Positions 18,465-28,304 of a DNA stretch of 44,092 nt are shown in pieces. The stretch comes from a virus. The translations under genes were made by a program, and so were the position numbers. The notes under the pieces were generated by a model. That model saw nothing but the letters and a program-made list of their open reading frames with translations, was not told the origin of the DNA and did no database searches. Each line of letters starts with the position of its first letter. The first letter of the stretch is position 1. The stretch covers positions 1 through 44,092 of the IMG/VR virus record IMGVR_UViG_3300043772_002937; one strand, 5' to 3'.

Positions 18465-18514
18465 TGTTTACATGGTATAATATAGAAATAGATTTACACA
18501 AACAAGGAATATAA
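18464..18514 (+). CDS. Putative 16-codon minigene coupled on both sides by TAATG
   Basis: The only short gap in this part of the tail operon is exactly one reading frame. ATG at 18464 overlaps the TAA of the preceding gene (TAATG), and its own TAA at 18512-18514 overlaps the ATG of the next gene (TAATG). It encodes MFTWYNIEIDLHKQGI. The same 1-base overlap joins most genes here, so this peptide, or at least the act of translating it, may relay ribosomes from one large gene to the next. No function for the peptide is known to me. Confidence 0.45.
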   Translation: MFTWYNIEIDLHKQGI

Positions 18515-21135
18515 TGGGATTTTTATGTACAAATAGACAGAATAGTAAAAATGTAAGTCAAAAAGATTTGGCAAACGAAAAGTTTTTACGTGATAACGGT
18601 TTAAGTAATGTTTATAATGTTAATCCTGATTTAAATCTTTGTTTGGAAGACTTCTATGGACCACAATATTATTTAAATGGTGCAACTAAATTAGTATCTG
18701 GATTGACAGCATCTTTGTCAGCCTGTACTACAGGTACTACTGGTGTGATTGGTGTATACAACTTAACTAATACACCTGATATTACATTAAGTTTTGTCAT
18801 AACAGGTGGTACCGATTTTTTAAATTATGACGGTGGGTTTTGTTACCAAATCTACCCAAAAGAAAGATTTACGGTCGGTACAACAACAAACTCACTATTT
18901 GGTTCTTATGTTGATGAATGTATTAGTTTTAGTGCAATATCAGCCACATACCCAAGTTATATAACAGAAGAAATAGTACCGACTGGTTTTAATACTAATT
19001 GGACCACTTTTAACTCTAACAATAACAAAGTTTACGTTTCAAATAAAGGTAGTCAAAGTATCGATATTGTGGATGTTAATACATATGATATTGTAAATAC
19101 AATTACATATAGTGGTTGGTCACCCACCACATCTGCTACCGATATTTTTAATAACAAATTATTTGTTTGTAATGACGCCCCTTTTGAGAAAGAAATTACA
19201 ATTATTGACTGTAATACAAACACTATTACAACAACATTAACGGCAGGTACATTTAATCAAAACATTGTTTACGCACCATTTGGTGATGGTTTCATGTTTG
19301 TCACAGATTCGGCCGAATCAAAAATATATAAAATTAATACACTCAACAATAATATAACAACAATAACTGGTTTTACTAATAATACTTACGGTATTACATA
19401 CGACCTCTCAGCTAACACAGTTTATGTAACTTCTCTTTTAGGGAATAATTTATATTCAGTTAATGCTACAACCGAAGTTATAAACTATGAATTAAATGTT
19501 GGTTCTTCACCTAGTTCTGTAGCTATAAACAGTTCAAACCAAACATTGTATATAACTAATTCTGGTACTACAAATATTACTGTTGTTAGTGCAACTACAT
19601 CACCATTATCGGGTTTTGTAAAAACAAATATTACAACAGATGTAAACCCAACTGAGGTAATAGGTCACCCATTAAGTAATAGCATGTATTACGTTTGTAA
19701 TAAACAAATAACTGGAACAACTTATCCTACTGTTTTTAGAATAGATTGTACTGATAATACAATAAAAGAATCTATACCACTCCCATCAGGTGTTGATGGT
19801 AGGTCAGGTGGATTTAGTTATGTAAGTTCAAAAAATTCAATTTATATTACAAATTCATATTTAGATCCTCTTGGGCCTTTGATAGATAGAGTCCACGTTA
19901 TAACACCTTCTACAATAACCAAAAAACTTTTAGAAGGTTCACTACCAAATAGTTGGGGTGAGTATTTGATACGTACAAATTATAATTTTGCCAGTAAAAC
20001 TTGTAGTCCAGGAACTATATACAACACTAGTAACATACCACAAACAAATGCTTATCAAGAAAGTGATTACTATTTTATGACAGTTACTAACCCCTCAATA
20101 CCAATAATTGAAGGACCTAGTTCTATAGGAAATGATAGTTATGTTTTAATAACTGATAGGTTATACGTTAAAGGTAGAACTGGACCACAATCACCACAAG
20201 CGATAAATAATGAAAGAAATTATTTTTATTTAACCGCGGTACCTTTAAACGGACAAATTATTTTAACGGTTAACGGTGTTCAATTGACTCAAAGTTTTGA
20301 TCCAATCACAGGATCTTACATAACACCAACACCACCTATTAATACAGATAACGGTGATTTTAGAATTATATACTTTCCTAACAGTAAACCACCAGTTGTT
20401 GAAATATACGGTCAAATTGAAGATGATGATATTGTTATAGCTAACTATATTACAGGTGGAGGTGCTCTTGATATTAATTATTTTGATACTTACACAATAA
20501 ATACAATAATAATTGACGGAATTGTAACAGGAACTAGTGCTAACGCTAGTTATAGAAATTTTTCTGATAACACAATATTTTATAATACCGAACATAATTC
20601 TTACGAATTTTTTACTACAGAGGCTATAAACACAGCCTTTTCCACAATTGTTTCAGTAAATGGGACCAAACTTACAAAAGATTTAGATTATTATATAAGT
20701 AATACTTTTAACGGTAGAATAATATTCAATAATAATATAGCTTTAGCTATTGATGATGTAGTATCTGTTTTATTTGCTTATAGTCAGGCAGGAATTAATA
20801 GCCCTAATTACGGTAGTTTAAGTACTAACGAATTCACTTTAACTTGGACCGTACCGACATCATTTACTAATCCTGAAGTCGTAGGTAAATTTATCGTACA
20901 ATTATTTGATAACATAACTGGTAATTTGTTAAGTCAACAAACACCGATAGATTTTGCACCGGGTCAATCCCAATACTCATCGTTGTTTACAAGTTTACCG
21001 TTAGATACAGAATTAAGATTTAAAGTGACATTTGAAACAAAATATATTGGTTATTTAAATAATGAAGTTATCACTTGTTCTTTTGCTGAAGCTTATGCAA
21101 ATACAACAAGTGAATACATTAACAATGTTTATTAA
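18514..21135 (+). CDS. Tail protein with YVTN-type beta-propeller
   Basis: An 873-aa protein. Residues about 150-475 contain repeated blades with patterns NKVYVSNKGSQSIDIVDVNT, NTVYVTSLLGNNLYSVNATT and QTLYITNSGTTNITVVSATT, the signature of YVTN/NHL-like beta-propellers. The C-terminal 400 residues are beta-rich, with a late segment (about 770-860) resembling a fibronectin-like fold. A propeller on a virion would normally be a ligand-binding or assembly platform, and a receptor-binding role is plausible (inference). Translation is coupled to the minigene before it and, by TAATG, to the 1156-aa protein after it. Confidence 0.7.
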   Translation: MGFLCTNRQNSKNVSQKDLANEKFLRDNGLSNVYNVNPDLNLCLEDFYGPQYYLNGATKLVSGLTASLSACTTGTTGVIGVYNLTNTPDITLSFVITGGTDFLNYDGGFCYQIYPKERFTVGTTTNSLFGSYVDECISFSAISATYPSYITEEIVPTGFNTNWTTFNSNNNKVYVSNKGSQSIDIVDVNTYDIVNTITYSGWSPTTSATDIFNNKLFVCNDAPFEKEITIIDCNTNTITTTLTAGTFNQNIVYAPFGDGFMFVTDSAESKIYKINTLNNNITTITGFTNNTYGITYDLSANTVYVTSLLGNNLYSVNATTEVINYELNVGSSPSSVAINSSNQTLYITNSGTTNITVVSATTSPLSGFVKTNITTDVNPTEVIGHPLSNSMYYVCNKQITGTTYPTVFRIDCTDNTIKESIPLPSGVDGRSGGFSYVSSKNSIYITNSYLDPLGPLIDRVHVITPSTITKKLLEGSLPNSWGEYLIRTNYNFASKTCSPGTIYNTSNIPQTNAYQESDYYFMTVTNPSIPIIEGPSSIGNDSYVLITDRLYVKGRTGPQSPQAINNERNYFYLTAVPLNGQIILTVNGVQLTQSFDPITGSYITPTPPINTDNGDFRIIYFPNSKPPVVEIYGQIEDDDIVIANYITGGGALDINYFDTYTINTIIIDGIVTGTSANASYRNFSDNTIFYNTEHNSYEFFTTEAINTAFSTIVSVNGTKLTKDLDYYISNTFNGRIIFNNNIALAIDDVVSVLFAYSQAGINSPNYGSLSTNEFTLTWTVPTSFTNPEVVGKFIVQLFDNITGNLLSQQTPIDFAPGQSQYSSLFTSLPLDTELRFKVTFETKYIGYLNNEVITCSFAEAYANTTSEYINNVY

Positions 21136-24100
21136 TGGCAAACAATTCAATTAGAATAAGAACAACACCAGGTTCTAGTAAAAACATTAGGGTTAAATTA
21201 GAACAAGACTTTGATTTTCTTGAGATTTTAAGTTTAAAAATAAGTCAAGAAGATTTATACCAAACTTTTTGTGCTAATTATGGGGTAGTTGTTGGTCGTG
21301 TTATAGCTAATAAAGGTTTTGGTTTGGCCAATGCAAAAGTTTCCGTATTCGTACCTATTACCGAGGAAGACCAAAAAAACACTTTAATAAAAGATTTTTA
21401 TCCATTTAAAACACCGTACCAAAAAAAAGACGGTATTAGATATAATCTATTAGTGTCCAAATCAACCTGTAGTTTAAACGTACCTATAGGTACATTTCCT
21501 ACAAAAGAAGAAGTACTAGATAATGATATTATATTAGAAGTGTTTGAAAAATACTACAAATATACCACAAAGACAAATAGTTCAGGTGACTTTATGATAT
21601 TTGGGGTACCTGTTGGACAACAAACTGTACACATGGATGTTGATTTAAGTGACACTGGTGCTGGAAGTCTTAGACCTTATGACTTAATAGCTGAAGGATT
21701 CCCACCAAAACTATTCAAATCAAATACAGAATTTAAAACAGCAACAAACTTAGATTCACTACCACAAGTTAAAACAGCGAACGTTGGTGTAGATGTTATA
21801 CCTTTTTGGGGTGACCCTGAAAGTTGTGAGGTAGGTATCACTAGAGTAGACTTTGACACTAATGCTGACATAAAAACCTCAGCTTTATTTTTTGGTTCTG
21901 TAATTACAGACTCAGGTAAAATGAGTTTGAATAAAGGATGTAACCCAAAAAACAAACAAGGTCGAGTAGAAAACTTAAAAACTGGACCTGGTACAATAGA
22001 AATGATTAGGGTTAGTGAAATAGACCCTGTAGAATGGCGTAACAATAATAAGATAAAACCTTTAGGTCTTGAAAAGTTTGAACTTACTGATACTGAGTTA
22101 ATAGATAATAACGGTACTTTCGCTTATGCTATACCATTAAATATTGGTCATATTATTACTGATGAATTTGGTAATTACATACCTTCTCCCGACCCTTCTA
22201 TAGGTATCGCTACTAAAGGAATGTACCGATTTAAAATGAAAATGCAAGGTAAAACCTCAATTTTTACTAAAATTAAAACTAAATTTAGGACCGCAACAAT
22301 GTTCTTTCCTAGTTTAGGTTATGATTTTGGTGGTACCCGTGGTATGTCTGATACTGGAAATATTTTAGATGCGAATGGGACACAAGACCAAAGATGGACA
22401 ACAGACATCACACAATACAATTACGGAACTAACGTTAATCCAAATAGTCCAGTAGTATCACCTACTTTTCCCGGTTTACCAGTATACGCACAGTCAAGAA
22501 TAGGTTTAGATTTTCATCTTTTTGAATGGAAACAAATATATACAATAGCACATTATATTAAAAAATATAAAAAAGGTGGTAATAGATTTAGTTTTTTAGG
22601 TCTTAAATCGACAGACCAAAGTAATTTTAATCCTTTTCCTTTTACCAACGCTGTTTGGAGTTATGATACAATATATTATTTAGGTGCGGCAATAATAGAT
22701 ATTAGAAAGTTTTTTATTAAATTAATCATAAAAATCATAGGTTTTTGTATTAAATTTTGTATGCGGTTAGTCATCGATATTAATGTGCAGATTATTCCAT
22801 ACATACCTCTTTATAGTGGTAATAGTTGGAGCGTAGCTAAAATAACAGTATCAATACCACCGATAGGCATAGGCCCAATAAATTTTAATTTTCATCTTAC
22901 CTTAATAAATTTTTGTTATAAAATATGTCCATTATCTTTTATCGGTAATATTATAGACGGTTTTAATTTAGAGTGTGAAAACGCACCAAACGGTGAGGGT
23001 TACCAAATACCATTAGTTAGTCCAAACCCACCTTATGATGGTACATGGTATGCCTGTAATCCAGTTGGTTGTGGCACATCTTTTGGTTGTGATTGTCCTA
23101 ACGATCCTTGTGCATGTCCAAACCCAAATGATCCAACTACATGTGATTATAATATATCAAACAATAACGTTCTTAAATTTGGTATAAAAGCAAGTGGTAC
23201 TAATAATAGTTCCCCTTGTTTAAATGTCTTAACAGATTGGGAGTGTTGTGCCAAACTAAATTTAGCTGAAAGTAGAGATGTTATACAAAGGGTATTTAAC
23301 GATGCTTGGGTATTTGGTACCGCATACCTATTTCAATTTAAATACAAAAGAAAGATTAAAAGAAGTACCGGTGAATTAAGAAAAGAAAAGTTTTGTGGTC
23401 CTGGTTCTGACCACGCAAGAGGAGACGGTTACAAAGGAAATCAATGTTGTGATGACACATCACCAAGTTCACCAGACCCAATTTTTAATAAAGGTTGTGG
23501 GGGTATTGACCCTTGTTCTTGTTTAAAATGTTTAGTTAGAGGACCAGGTCTATCAAGTACAAAAACATACGATCAATGGTTTACAAATACTATTTCTAAT
23601 AATTCGGGAGTTATAAGTACCGCTACATATGCCGCTTCATTAGCAGTCCCTGGTGCTCCTGTATACGGACCTACTGTAGCAAACCAAATCATTCAATACG
23701 CTAATGATGTTAATACAAGTGGAATTCAAGCTTATCACGTAGGTTCACACAATTCAGCATCACTTATTGGTTATAACGGTGCTGTAGATATTGAAGATTT
23801 AATTTATTGTAACGCTTTAATGTCTACAAAAATTATTTCATTAGGTCCACAGGAATTGTGTGAGGAAACTTTAGAAGAAATCACAAATGCTTCTCTTGCA
23901 TCACAAGCTTTAGTTCAATACGAACAAGATGCTAGTTTTTATACGGGTACATTTTATGAAAATGGTTGGGACCCAACTTTTTGGACTAATTTAATGGATG
24001 AAACTTCCTACGAAGACCCAATAGATGTTTTAATGTTTATGGGTAAAGTGTTTCCAGATAACCCATGTCAATTAAGAGATATGTTTTACGGTGGTGGAGT

Positions 24101-24605
24101 AAATGGTTACCCATGTCATGAGTACGAGTTAAAAGATTATCCTTATTTTTTTATGAAAGAAATTTCAAAAATATATATTGATATTGAAACTGCTGGAATA
24201 GCTCCAAACGAGGACGAATTTTTACCGGCAGGAATAATCAACATTACCAACCAAAGTGCTCAAGCCGCAGTTACAAACCCATACGCTGATTTAATTAATG
24301 ACCCACCACAATGGGGTGGTTTTTTAGTAGATAAAGAAGTTGCCAGTAGATTTAGCCCTTGTGGAGTATTAGGAAACTGTGTAGGACAACCACAAAATAG
24401 ATGGACAAATGGAATCAACCCAATAAATCAAATAGCTGTTGACACAAATGAGGCAGATAATGATGCTTGGGATAGATATATATCCCAAGGTAATAGAAAT
24501 AACCCTAACTCTAGGTCAAATATACCTTATTATTATTTTGGTCTTAACGCAGGAAAAACAGCAATAAACAAACTTAGAACAGAATTTTTTACTAGGGGTG
24601 GCTAA
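21135..24605 (+). CDS. Large virion protein: CarboxypepD-reg-like domain, hydrophobic segment, Cys-rich part
   Basis: An 1156-aa protein. Residues about 50-172 look like a carboxypeptidase-regulatory-type beta-sandwich (VVGRVIANKGFGLANAKVSV ... TNSSGDFMIFGVPVGQQTVH). At about 512-561 there is a striking hydrophobic and basic run (IIDIRKFFIKLIIKIIGFCI continuing through CMRLVIDI) that could be a membrane-active or buried helical segment. Around 650-675 a cluster CDCPNDPCACPNPNDPTTC follows, and further CC pairs occur (WECCAKL, NQCCDD). The last 250 residues are acidic and mixed alpha/beta. It ends the long coupled run; a 41-bp gap with a candidate promoter follows. It may be a large baseplate or fibre-network protein, and a penetration role is only a guess. 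Confidence 0.6.
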   Translation: MANNSIRIRTTPGSSKNIRVKLEQDFDFLEILSLKISQEDLYQTFCANYGVVVGRVIANKGFGLANAKVSVFVPITEEDQKNTLIKDFYPFKTPYQKKDGIRYNLLVSKSTCSLNVPIGTFPTKEEVLDNDIILEVFEKYYKYTTKTNSSGDFMIFGVPVGQQTVHMDVDLSDTGAGSLRPYDLIAEGFPPKLFKSNTEFKTATNLDSLPQVKTANVGVDVIPFWGDPESCEVGITRVDFDTNADIKTSALFFGSVITDSGKMSLNKGCNPKNKQGRVENLKTGPGTIEMIRVSEIDPVEWRNNNKIKPLGLEKFELTDTELIDNNGTFAYAIPLNIGHIITDEFGNYIPSPDPSIGIATKGMYRFKMKMQGKTSIFTKIKTKFRTATMFFPSLGYDFGGTRGMSDTGNILDANGTQDQRWTTDITQYNYGTNVNPNSPVVSPTFPGLPVYAQSRIGLDFHLFEWKQIYTIAHYIKKYKKGGNRFSFLGLKSTDQSNFNPFPFTNAVWSYDTIYYLGAAIIDIRKFFIKLIIKIIGFCIKFCMRLVIDINVQIIPYIPLYSGNSWSVAKITVSIPPIGIGPINFNFHLTLINFCYKICPLSFIGNIIDGFNLECENAPNGEGYQIPLVSPNPPYDGTWYACNPVGCGTSFGCDCPNDPCACPNPNDPTTCDYNISNNNVLKFGIKASGTNNSSPCLNVLTDWECCAKLNLAESRDVIQRVFNDAWVFGTAYLFQFKYKRKIKRSTGELRKEKFCGPGSDHARGDGYKGNQCCDDTSPSSPDPIFNKGCGGIDPCSCLKCLVRGPGLSSTKTYDQWFTNTISNNSGVISTATYAASLAVPGAPVYGPTVANQIIQYANDVNTSGIQAYHVGSHNSASLIGYNGAVDIEDLIYCNALMSTKIISLGPQELCEETLEEITNASLASQALVQYEQDASFYTGTFYENGWDPTFWTNLMDETSYEDPIDVLMFMGKVFPDNPCQLRDMFYGGGVNGYPCHEYELKDYPYFFMKEISKIYIDIETAGIAPNEDEFLPAGIINITNQSAQAAVTNPYADLINDPPQWGGFLVDKEVASRFSPCGVLGNCVGQPQNRWTNGINPINQIAVDTNEADNDAWDRYISQGNRNNPNSRSNIPYYYFGLNAGKTAINKLRTEFFTRGG

Positions 24606-24621
24606 TAAAAAATAAGATAAC

Positions 24622-24632
24622 GATATTTATAA
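24622..24632 (+). promoter_or_regulatory. GATATTTATAA motif (candidate phage promoter)
   Basis: Same element as at 3587, placed 14 bp before a GTG start in the only sizeable gap of the distal tail module. It is followed by an A-rich leader. It may start a separate transcript for the five distal tail genes. Confidence 0.4.
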
Positions 24633-24646
24633 AATAAAAACTAAAA

Positions 24647-26695
24647 GTGAGTTACATAGATAAAAATAGTAATATTGTCATGAGTTTAAACATGACAAAT
24701 GAAGGTAGAAGATTACTTTCATTAGGAAAATTAACTTTCGATACATTTAGATTAGGTGATTCTGAAATTGATTATACAACTTTAGGACCTGCCTATGATA
24801 TAACATTAGAAAATGTTATAAGAGCTAAACCGTTAAATCCTGATATTAAAACACCTTTATTCCCAACACCAACTTCAACAAGTTCTTTTCTTGCGGTACC
24901 AAACCTTAGCGAGGTTATTGTACAGACTTTAACTAATGCACCTAGAATTGGGTTCTTTGAATACGGTACAGGGACGACAATTGAATATACAGCTTATACT
25001 GACACTATTTGTCACGTTTTACAAGCTGACGCTATTATACCTATTTCAGGTACAACAGGTGGTACATCTGTTTCAGTTTATCAAGCACCAACTTACGGTT
25101 CAAATACATATGAACCAAAAATAGGTGATTTAATGTTGGTTAAAATGACCAATGATGAATTAGTTGCAACACAAAATCAGGCAGTTGTTGAACTTAATAC
25201 ACCTGTACCTTATCTATGGTATCAAGTACAAGGTGTTACTGGTAGTTTATCGGCAAATACTTTACAAGTTGAGATAGATAGAGATTTCGCCAGTTTCCCA
25301 AATTATACGGGACCTAATTATTGTTGGACAACTTTTTACCCACTTGGTTCTGGTAGTTCAAAAGATTACTTATTTAGTGATGGTGGATTTTTTAGTGGTG
25401 GTTGTGTATGGAATTTAAATAACGTTTGGTCTTACCCAATACCAGGGGTTAACCCTTTAACACATGAAACTTATAATAATTACGGTTCAGAAAGTTATGT
25501 TGGTAGTAAAGAATACTTTGGTTATACATCTGAAATACCTTTAACTTTTTCAGCCAATCCAGCTTGTCATTTAGTACCCTCAATTAGTATTATACATTAT
25601 ACAAATAAAGAAACTTGTGACAATACTTCAGAATTGAAATACGGACAAAGTTTTTATGTAGATACTACAATTCCTGAATCACCTAAGTTGATAATGCCAA
25701 CTTTAATGTGGCATAGGTCAACAACAGGTTCTACGATTGGTTATGTATTTAGTGCAACAAGTTCAGGAACTTCACAATTTGTAACACTTTCTGGTAACAA
25801 TACAACTATAGAATATTATCCTTTAGTGGATGGTTACAATGTAAGTGTTGGTAGATTATTCCCTGAATTACAAATGTTCACAATAGACGACCAAGAGTTA
25901 GTTGCAGCTTTATCTTATAAAGCAAACAGAAATTGGACCTTACCTACGGTTGAGGCATCTGTTGTTAGTAACACTGACGGTATAATTGATTCTACGGAAA
26001 ATCTTTATTTAACTTATTTATTAAAAAGTAATTCAGGTTATACAACAAGTTTACATTGTCAAAATATAATTTGTGTTAATTTCCCAGCAGTTAATTGTCC
26101 GCCAACAATAAGACAAGCTGTAGAGGTACAATTTCCATTAGGTCAATTACCTTACATGATGGTTACTGGTGGTACTGGTTGGTACTCTGACGAGTTTTAT
26201 ATATTAGCTCAAAGACAACCTTTAGGTACTTACCCTGACCCAACACAATGGACTTTAATGAACTATACATCTGGTATTACAAATCATATAACAGGTAATA
26301 GAATAGACCCAACAAATCTTGAATCAACAACTTTCCTTGTAACAAATACAGATTACATTAATGGAGTTAATTATGATTTAAGTAATTTTATTAAAATACC
26401 ACAGATAGCTGAAACCGATTATTTACAATTTGGTGATGAAAGATTTTTCTTTGGTAATGTAGAGGCTACTGCACTTAGAACTAGATATAGAACACAATTT
26501 GTCATCACTGTACCACCAAATTTATATAACACATCTATTAACCCTACTTGGGCAAACTCTAACCAAAGAGTTCACATTACAGATTTAGGTATTTATGATG
26601 TAAATAAAAATTTAGTGGCTATGGGTAAATTTAACTTACCAATAGATAAAGTACCTAACGTAACTTTAATACTTCAGGCGACAATTGATATATAA
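24647..26695 (+). CDS. Tail-fibre-like protein, first of a three-gene N-domain family
   Basis: A 682-aa beta-rich protein with no signal peptide. The chosen start is a GTG at 24647, giving MSYIDKNSNIVMSLNMTNEG; it is preceded by an A-rich leader and the GATATTTATAA motif, and no ATG fits upstream. Residues about 10-50 (LNMTNEGRRLLSLGKLTFDT then FRLGDSEIDY) align by eye with the N-termini of the next two genes, suggesting a shared attachment domain. The rest is likely a fibre body. The C-terminal stretch VHITDLGIYDVNKNLVAMGK resembles conserved C-terminal strands of phage fibre proteins (weak). The stop is joined to the next start by TAATG. Confidence 0.65.
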   Translation: MSYIDKNSNIVMSLNMTNEGRRLLSLGKLTFDTFRLGDSEIDYTTLGPAYDITLENVIRAKPLNPDIKTPLFPTPTSTSSFLAVPNLSEVIVQTLTNAPRIGFFEYGTGTTIEYTAYTDTICHVLQADAIIPISGTTGGTSVSVYQAPTYGSNTYEPKIGDLMLVKMTNDELVATQNQAVVELNTPVPYLWYQVQGVTGSLSANTLQVEIDRDFASFPNYTGPNYCWTTFYPLGSGSSKDYLFSDGGFFSGGCVWNLNNVWSYPIPGVNPLTHETYNNYGSESYVGSKEYFGYTSEIPLTFSANPACHLVPSISIIHYTNKETCDNTSELKYGQSFYVDTTIPESPKLIMPTLMWHRSTTGSTIGYVFSATSSGTSQFVTLSGNNTTIEYYPLVDGYNVSVGRLFPELQMFTIDDQELVAALSYKANRNWTLPTVEASVVSNTDGIIDSTENLYLTYLLKSNSGYTTSLHCQNIICVNFPAVNCPPTIRQAVEVQFPLGQLPYMMVTGGTGWYSDEFYILAQRQPLGTYPDPTQWTLMNYTSGITNHITGNRIDPTNLESTTFLVTNTDYINGVNYDLSNFIKIPQIAETDYLQFGDERFFFGNVEATALRTRYRTQFVITVPPNLYNTSINPTWANSNQRVHITDLGIYDVNKNLVAMGKFNLPIDKVPNVTLILQATIDI

Positions 26696-26934
26696 TGGCT
26701 TTTATAGGGGGTGATACAGATAAAATAAAACTTACGCTAACACAGTTTGGTGTGGAGACTTTGATGAAAAGAGGTTTGAATAAAAAAACAATTGTTTTTT
26801 ATCAAGTCCAAGATCAAGACGTTAATTATTTAACTGACGAACCACCAAATTTAATGGCCGACATAAATGGTAGTAAAAAAACTATAGTACCTAACAGTGT
26901 AAAATTTAGATATAATTTGACTAATAAGACATAA
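26695..26934 (+). CDS. Stand-alone copy of the shared N-terminal tail domain (79 aa)
   Basis: A 79-aa protein that consists almost entirely of the domain shared with its neighbours: LTLTQFGVETLMKRGL, then a VFYQVQDQDVNY strand-turn, then MADINGSKKTI. Compare LTRNGYTKLINNGL, FNVSDKTHLYEV and IPDVTGTHNTI in the next gene. It may be an adaptor or plug that occupies the same docking site as the longer proteins. No T4 counterpart is recognised. It follows the previous gene by TAATG and precedes the next by 4 bp. Confidence 0.65.
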   Translation: MAFIGGDTDKIKLTLTQFGVETLMKRGLNKKTIVFYQVQDQDVNYLTDEPPNLMADINGSKKTIVPNSVKFRYNLTNKT

Positions 26935-26938
26935 AATA

Positions 26939-28084
26939 ATGCCAAACTTAAAAACAACATTAACCAGAAATGGGTATACAAAATTAATCAACAACGGATT
27001 AATTGATTCTATTGTTTACTTTAATGTAAGTGATAAAACCCATCTTTATGAGGTTACAGCAAATGAAGTGTTTATTCCTGATGTAACAGGTACTCACAAT
27101 ACAATAACAAATGGTAAATGTGCCTTTGCTAAAGATGGAGGTATTTTTACAAATAACCCAACATCACAGGAAATACAAAATGCTATTAGCCAAGTACAAA
27201 TTAATTTTATAAATGAAAATTGTTCTTACGGTAATTTTAACCAATCAAATTTAAACATAGATATTAATGTAAATTCTTGGTTAGCACAATTACCAACAAC
27301 GTATTCTTATAAAACATCAAGTCCAACATTTACCTTAGATTTGTTTGACTATGTACAAGCTTCTATACAGAAATTAAATTTATCTACAAAAAGTTATGAT
27401 TCTATAAAATACATAACAGATTTAGGAATTACTTGGTCACCTAACACTGAAACTGATTTAAGAAATTTACTTTTAGTTTCACCAAGGTACGTTTCGGTTG
27501 GTACTGACGGTACTAGGGTTATGACCGATAATAGTGATATAAATAATGCATCACCATTCTTTTTATCTTGGAGTACTTACGCCGTAAACGGTAAACCTGT
27601 TCCAGCTACAGCTGGTAGATTAAGTATTGTACCTAATGAGATGGGTTATTATGTAACATACGGTAGTAGTAAGAACGGTGTGTTTTTAAAAACAACTGAT
27701 GTTGAAACTGTAGATTCAAATACATTTACAAGTATATTACCAGCGGCTGTTGTTGGAAATAGAATTTTTAGTTTAACAAATAATGTGGAATATCCTACAG
27801 AAACAGGTTTTTGGGGTTATGCATTAAACATGTACAACGTTAATAATGATGGTACTTCTTTAATAACTGCTTTAAAAGAACAAGTTATGTTATTTATGAA
27901 AACTTATGGTACACCTGATTCGGCTAGTCCTAGTAACACTACCTATAGAATACCAATAAGTCTTAGTTGTATAACTACAAACCCAGAAATAAATTTCTTA
28001 ACTACAAAGTTTGGTAACCAACTTAAAATAAACTTGATTTACAATACGGCAATAACAACAGAAGATCCAATTATTTATTACTAA
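26939..28084 (+). CDS. Tail-fibre-like protein with shared N-terminal domain (381 aa)
   Basis: Residues 1-60 carry the same domain as the two preceding genes (LTRNGYTKLINNGLIDSIVY). The body that follows is Asn/Thr-rich with predicted strands and no enzymatic motif. The middle region (about 110-150) contains NINSWLAQ-like and DLFDYVQASIQKLN segments suggesting one helix in a beta context. It is probably a virion surface protein attached through the shared domain. Its TAA overlaps the next ATG (TAATG). Confidence 0.6.
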   Translation: MPNLKTTLTRNGYTKLINNGLIDSIVYFNVSDKTHLYEVTANEVFIPDVTGTHNTITNGKCAFAKDGGIFTNNPTSQEIQNAISQVQINFINENCSYGNFNQSNLNIDINVNSWLAQLPTTYSYKTSSPTFTLDLFDYVQASIQKLNLSTKSYDSIKYITDLGITWSPNTETDLRNLLLVSPRYVSVGTDGTRVMTDNSDINNASPFFLSWSTYAVNGKPVPATAGRLSIVPNEMGYYVTYGSSKNGVFLKTTDVETVDSNTFTSILPAAVVGNRIFSLTNNVEYPTETGFWGYALNMYNVNNDGTSLITALKEQVMLFMKTYGTPDSASPSNTTYRIPISLSCITTNPEINFLTTKFGNQLKINLIYNTAITTEDPIIYY

Positions 28085-28302
28085 TGGCTATAATCACACC
28101 TACTTATACACCTAATACAATAAAATTTAGGATACCAGATAACGATATTAATCCAAGTATATCTCAAAAAGATTATTTTTATTCAGCAACTAATAAAAAT
28201 TTTTTAATTAAACAACTTGGTGGTACTTTAACAAGTGTACAATTTGATTTTTATAATCTTGATTGTGCTTTTTTTATCAATAACAACTTTACAACACCTT
28301 AA
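28084..28302 (+). CDS. Unknown small tail-module protein (72 aa)
   Basis: A 72-aa protein with no recognised family, rich in aromatic residues (DYFYSATNKNF, FDFYNLDCAFFI) and without a membrane helix. It is coupled by TAATG to the gene before it and lies 2 bp before the next. By context it is a minor virion or assembly protein. Confidence 0.5.
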   Translation: MAIITPTYTPNTIKFRIPDNDINPSISQKDYFYSATNKNFLIKQLGGTLTSVQFDFYNLDCAFFINNNFTTP

Positions 28303-28304
28303 CA

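Noticed and set aside
18476-18481. TATAAT with TTTACA upstream as a sigma-70 promoter
   Set aside because: The two boxes are only about 5 bp apart and lie inside a coupled reading frame; the host type inferred here does not use the TTGACA/TATAAT pattern.
24936-25124. 62-aa plus-strand frame inside the 682-aa tail gene
   Set aside because: It lies out of frame within a continuous gene and has low-complexity Leu/Gln composition and no start context.
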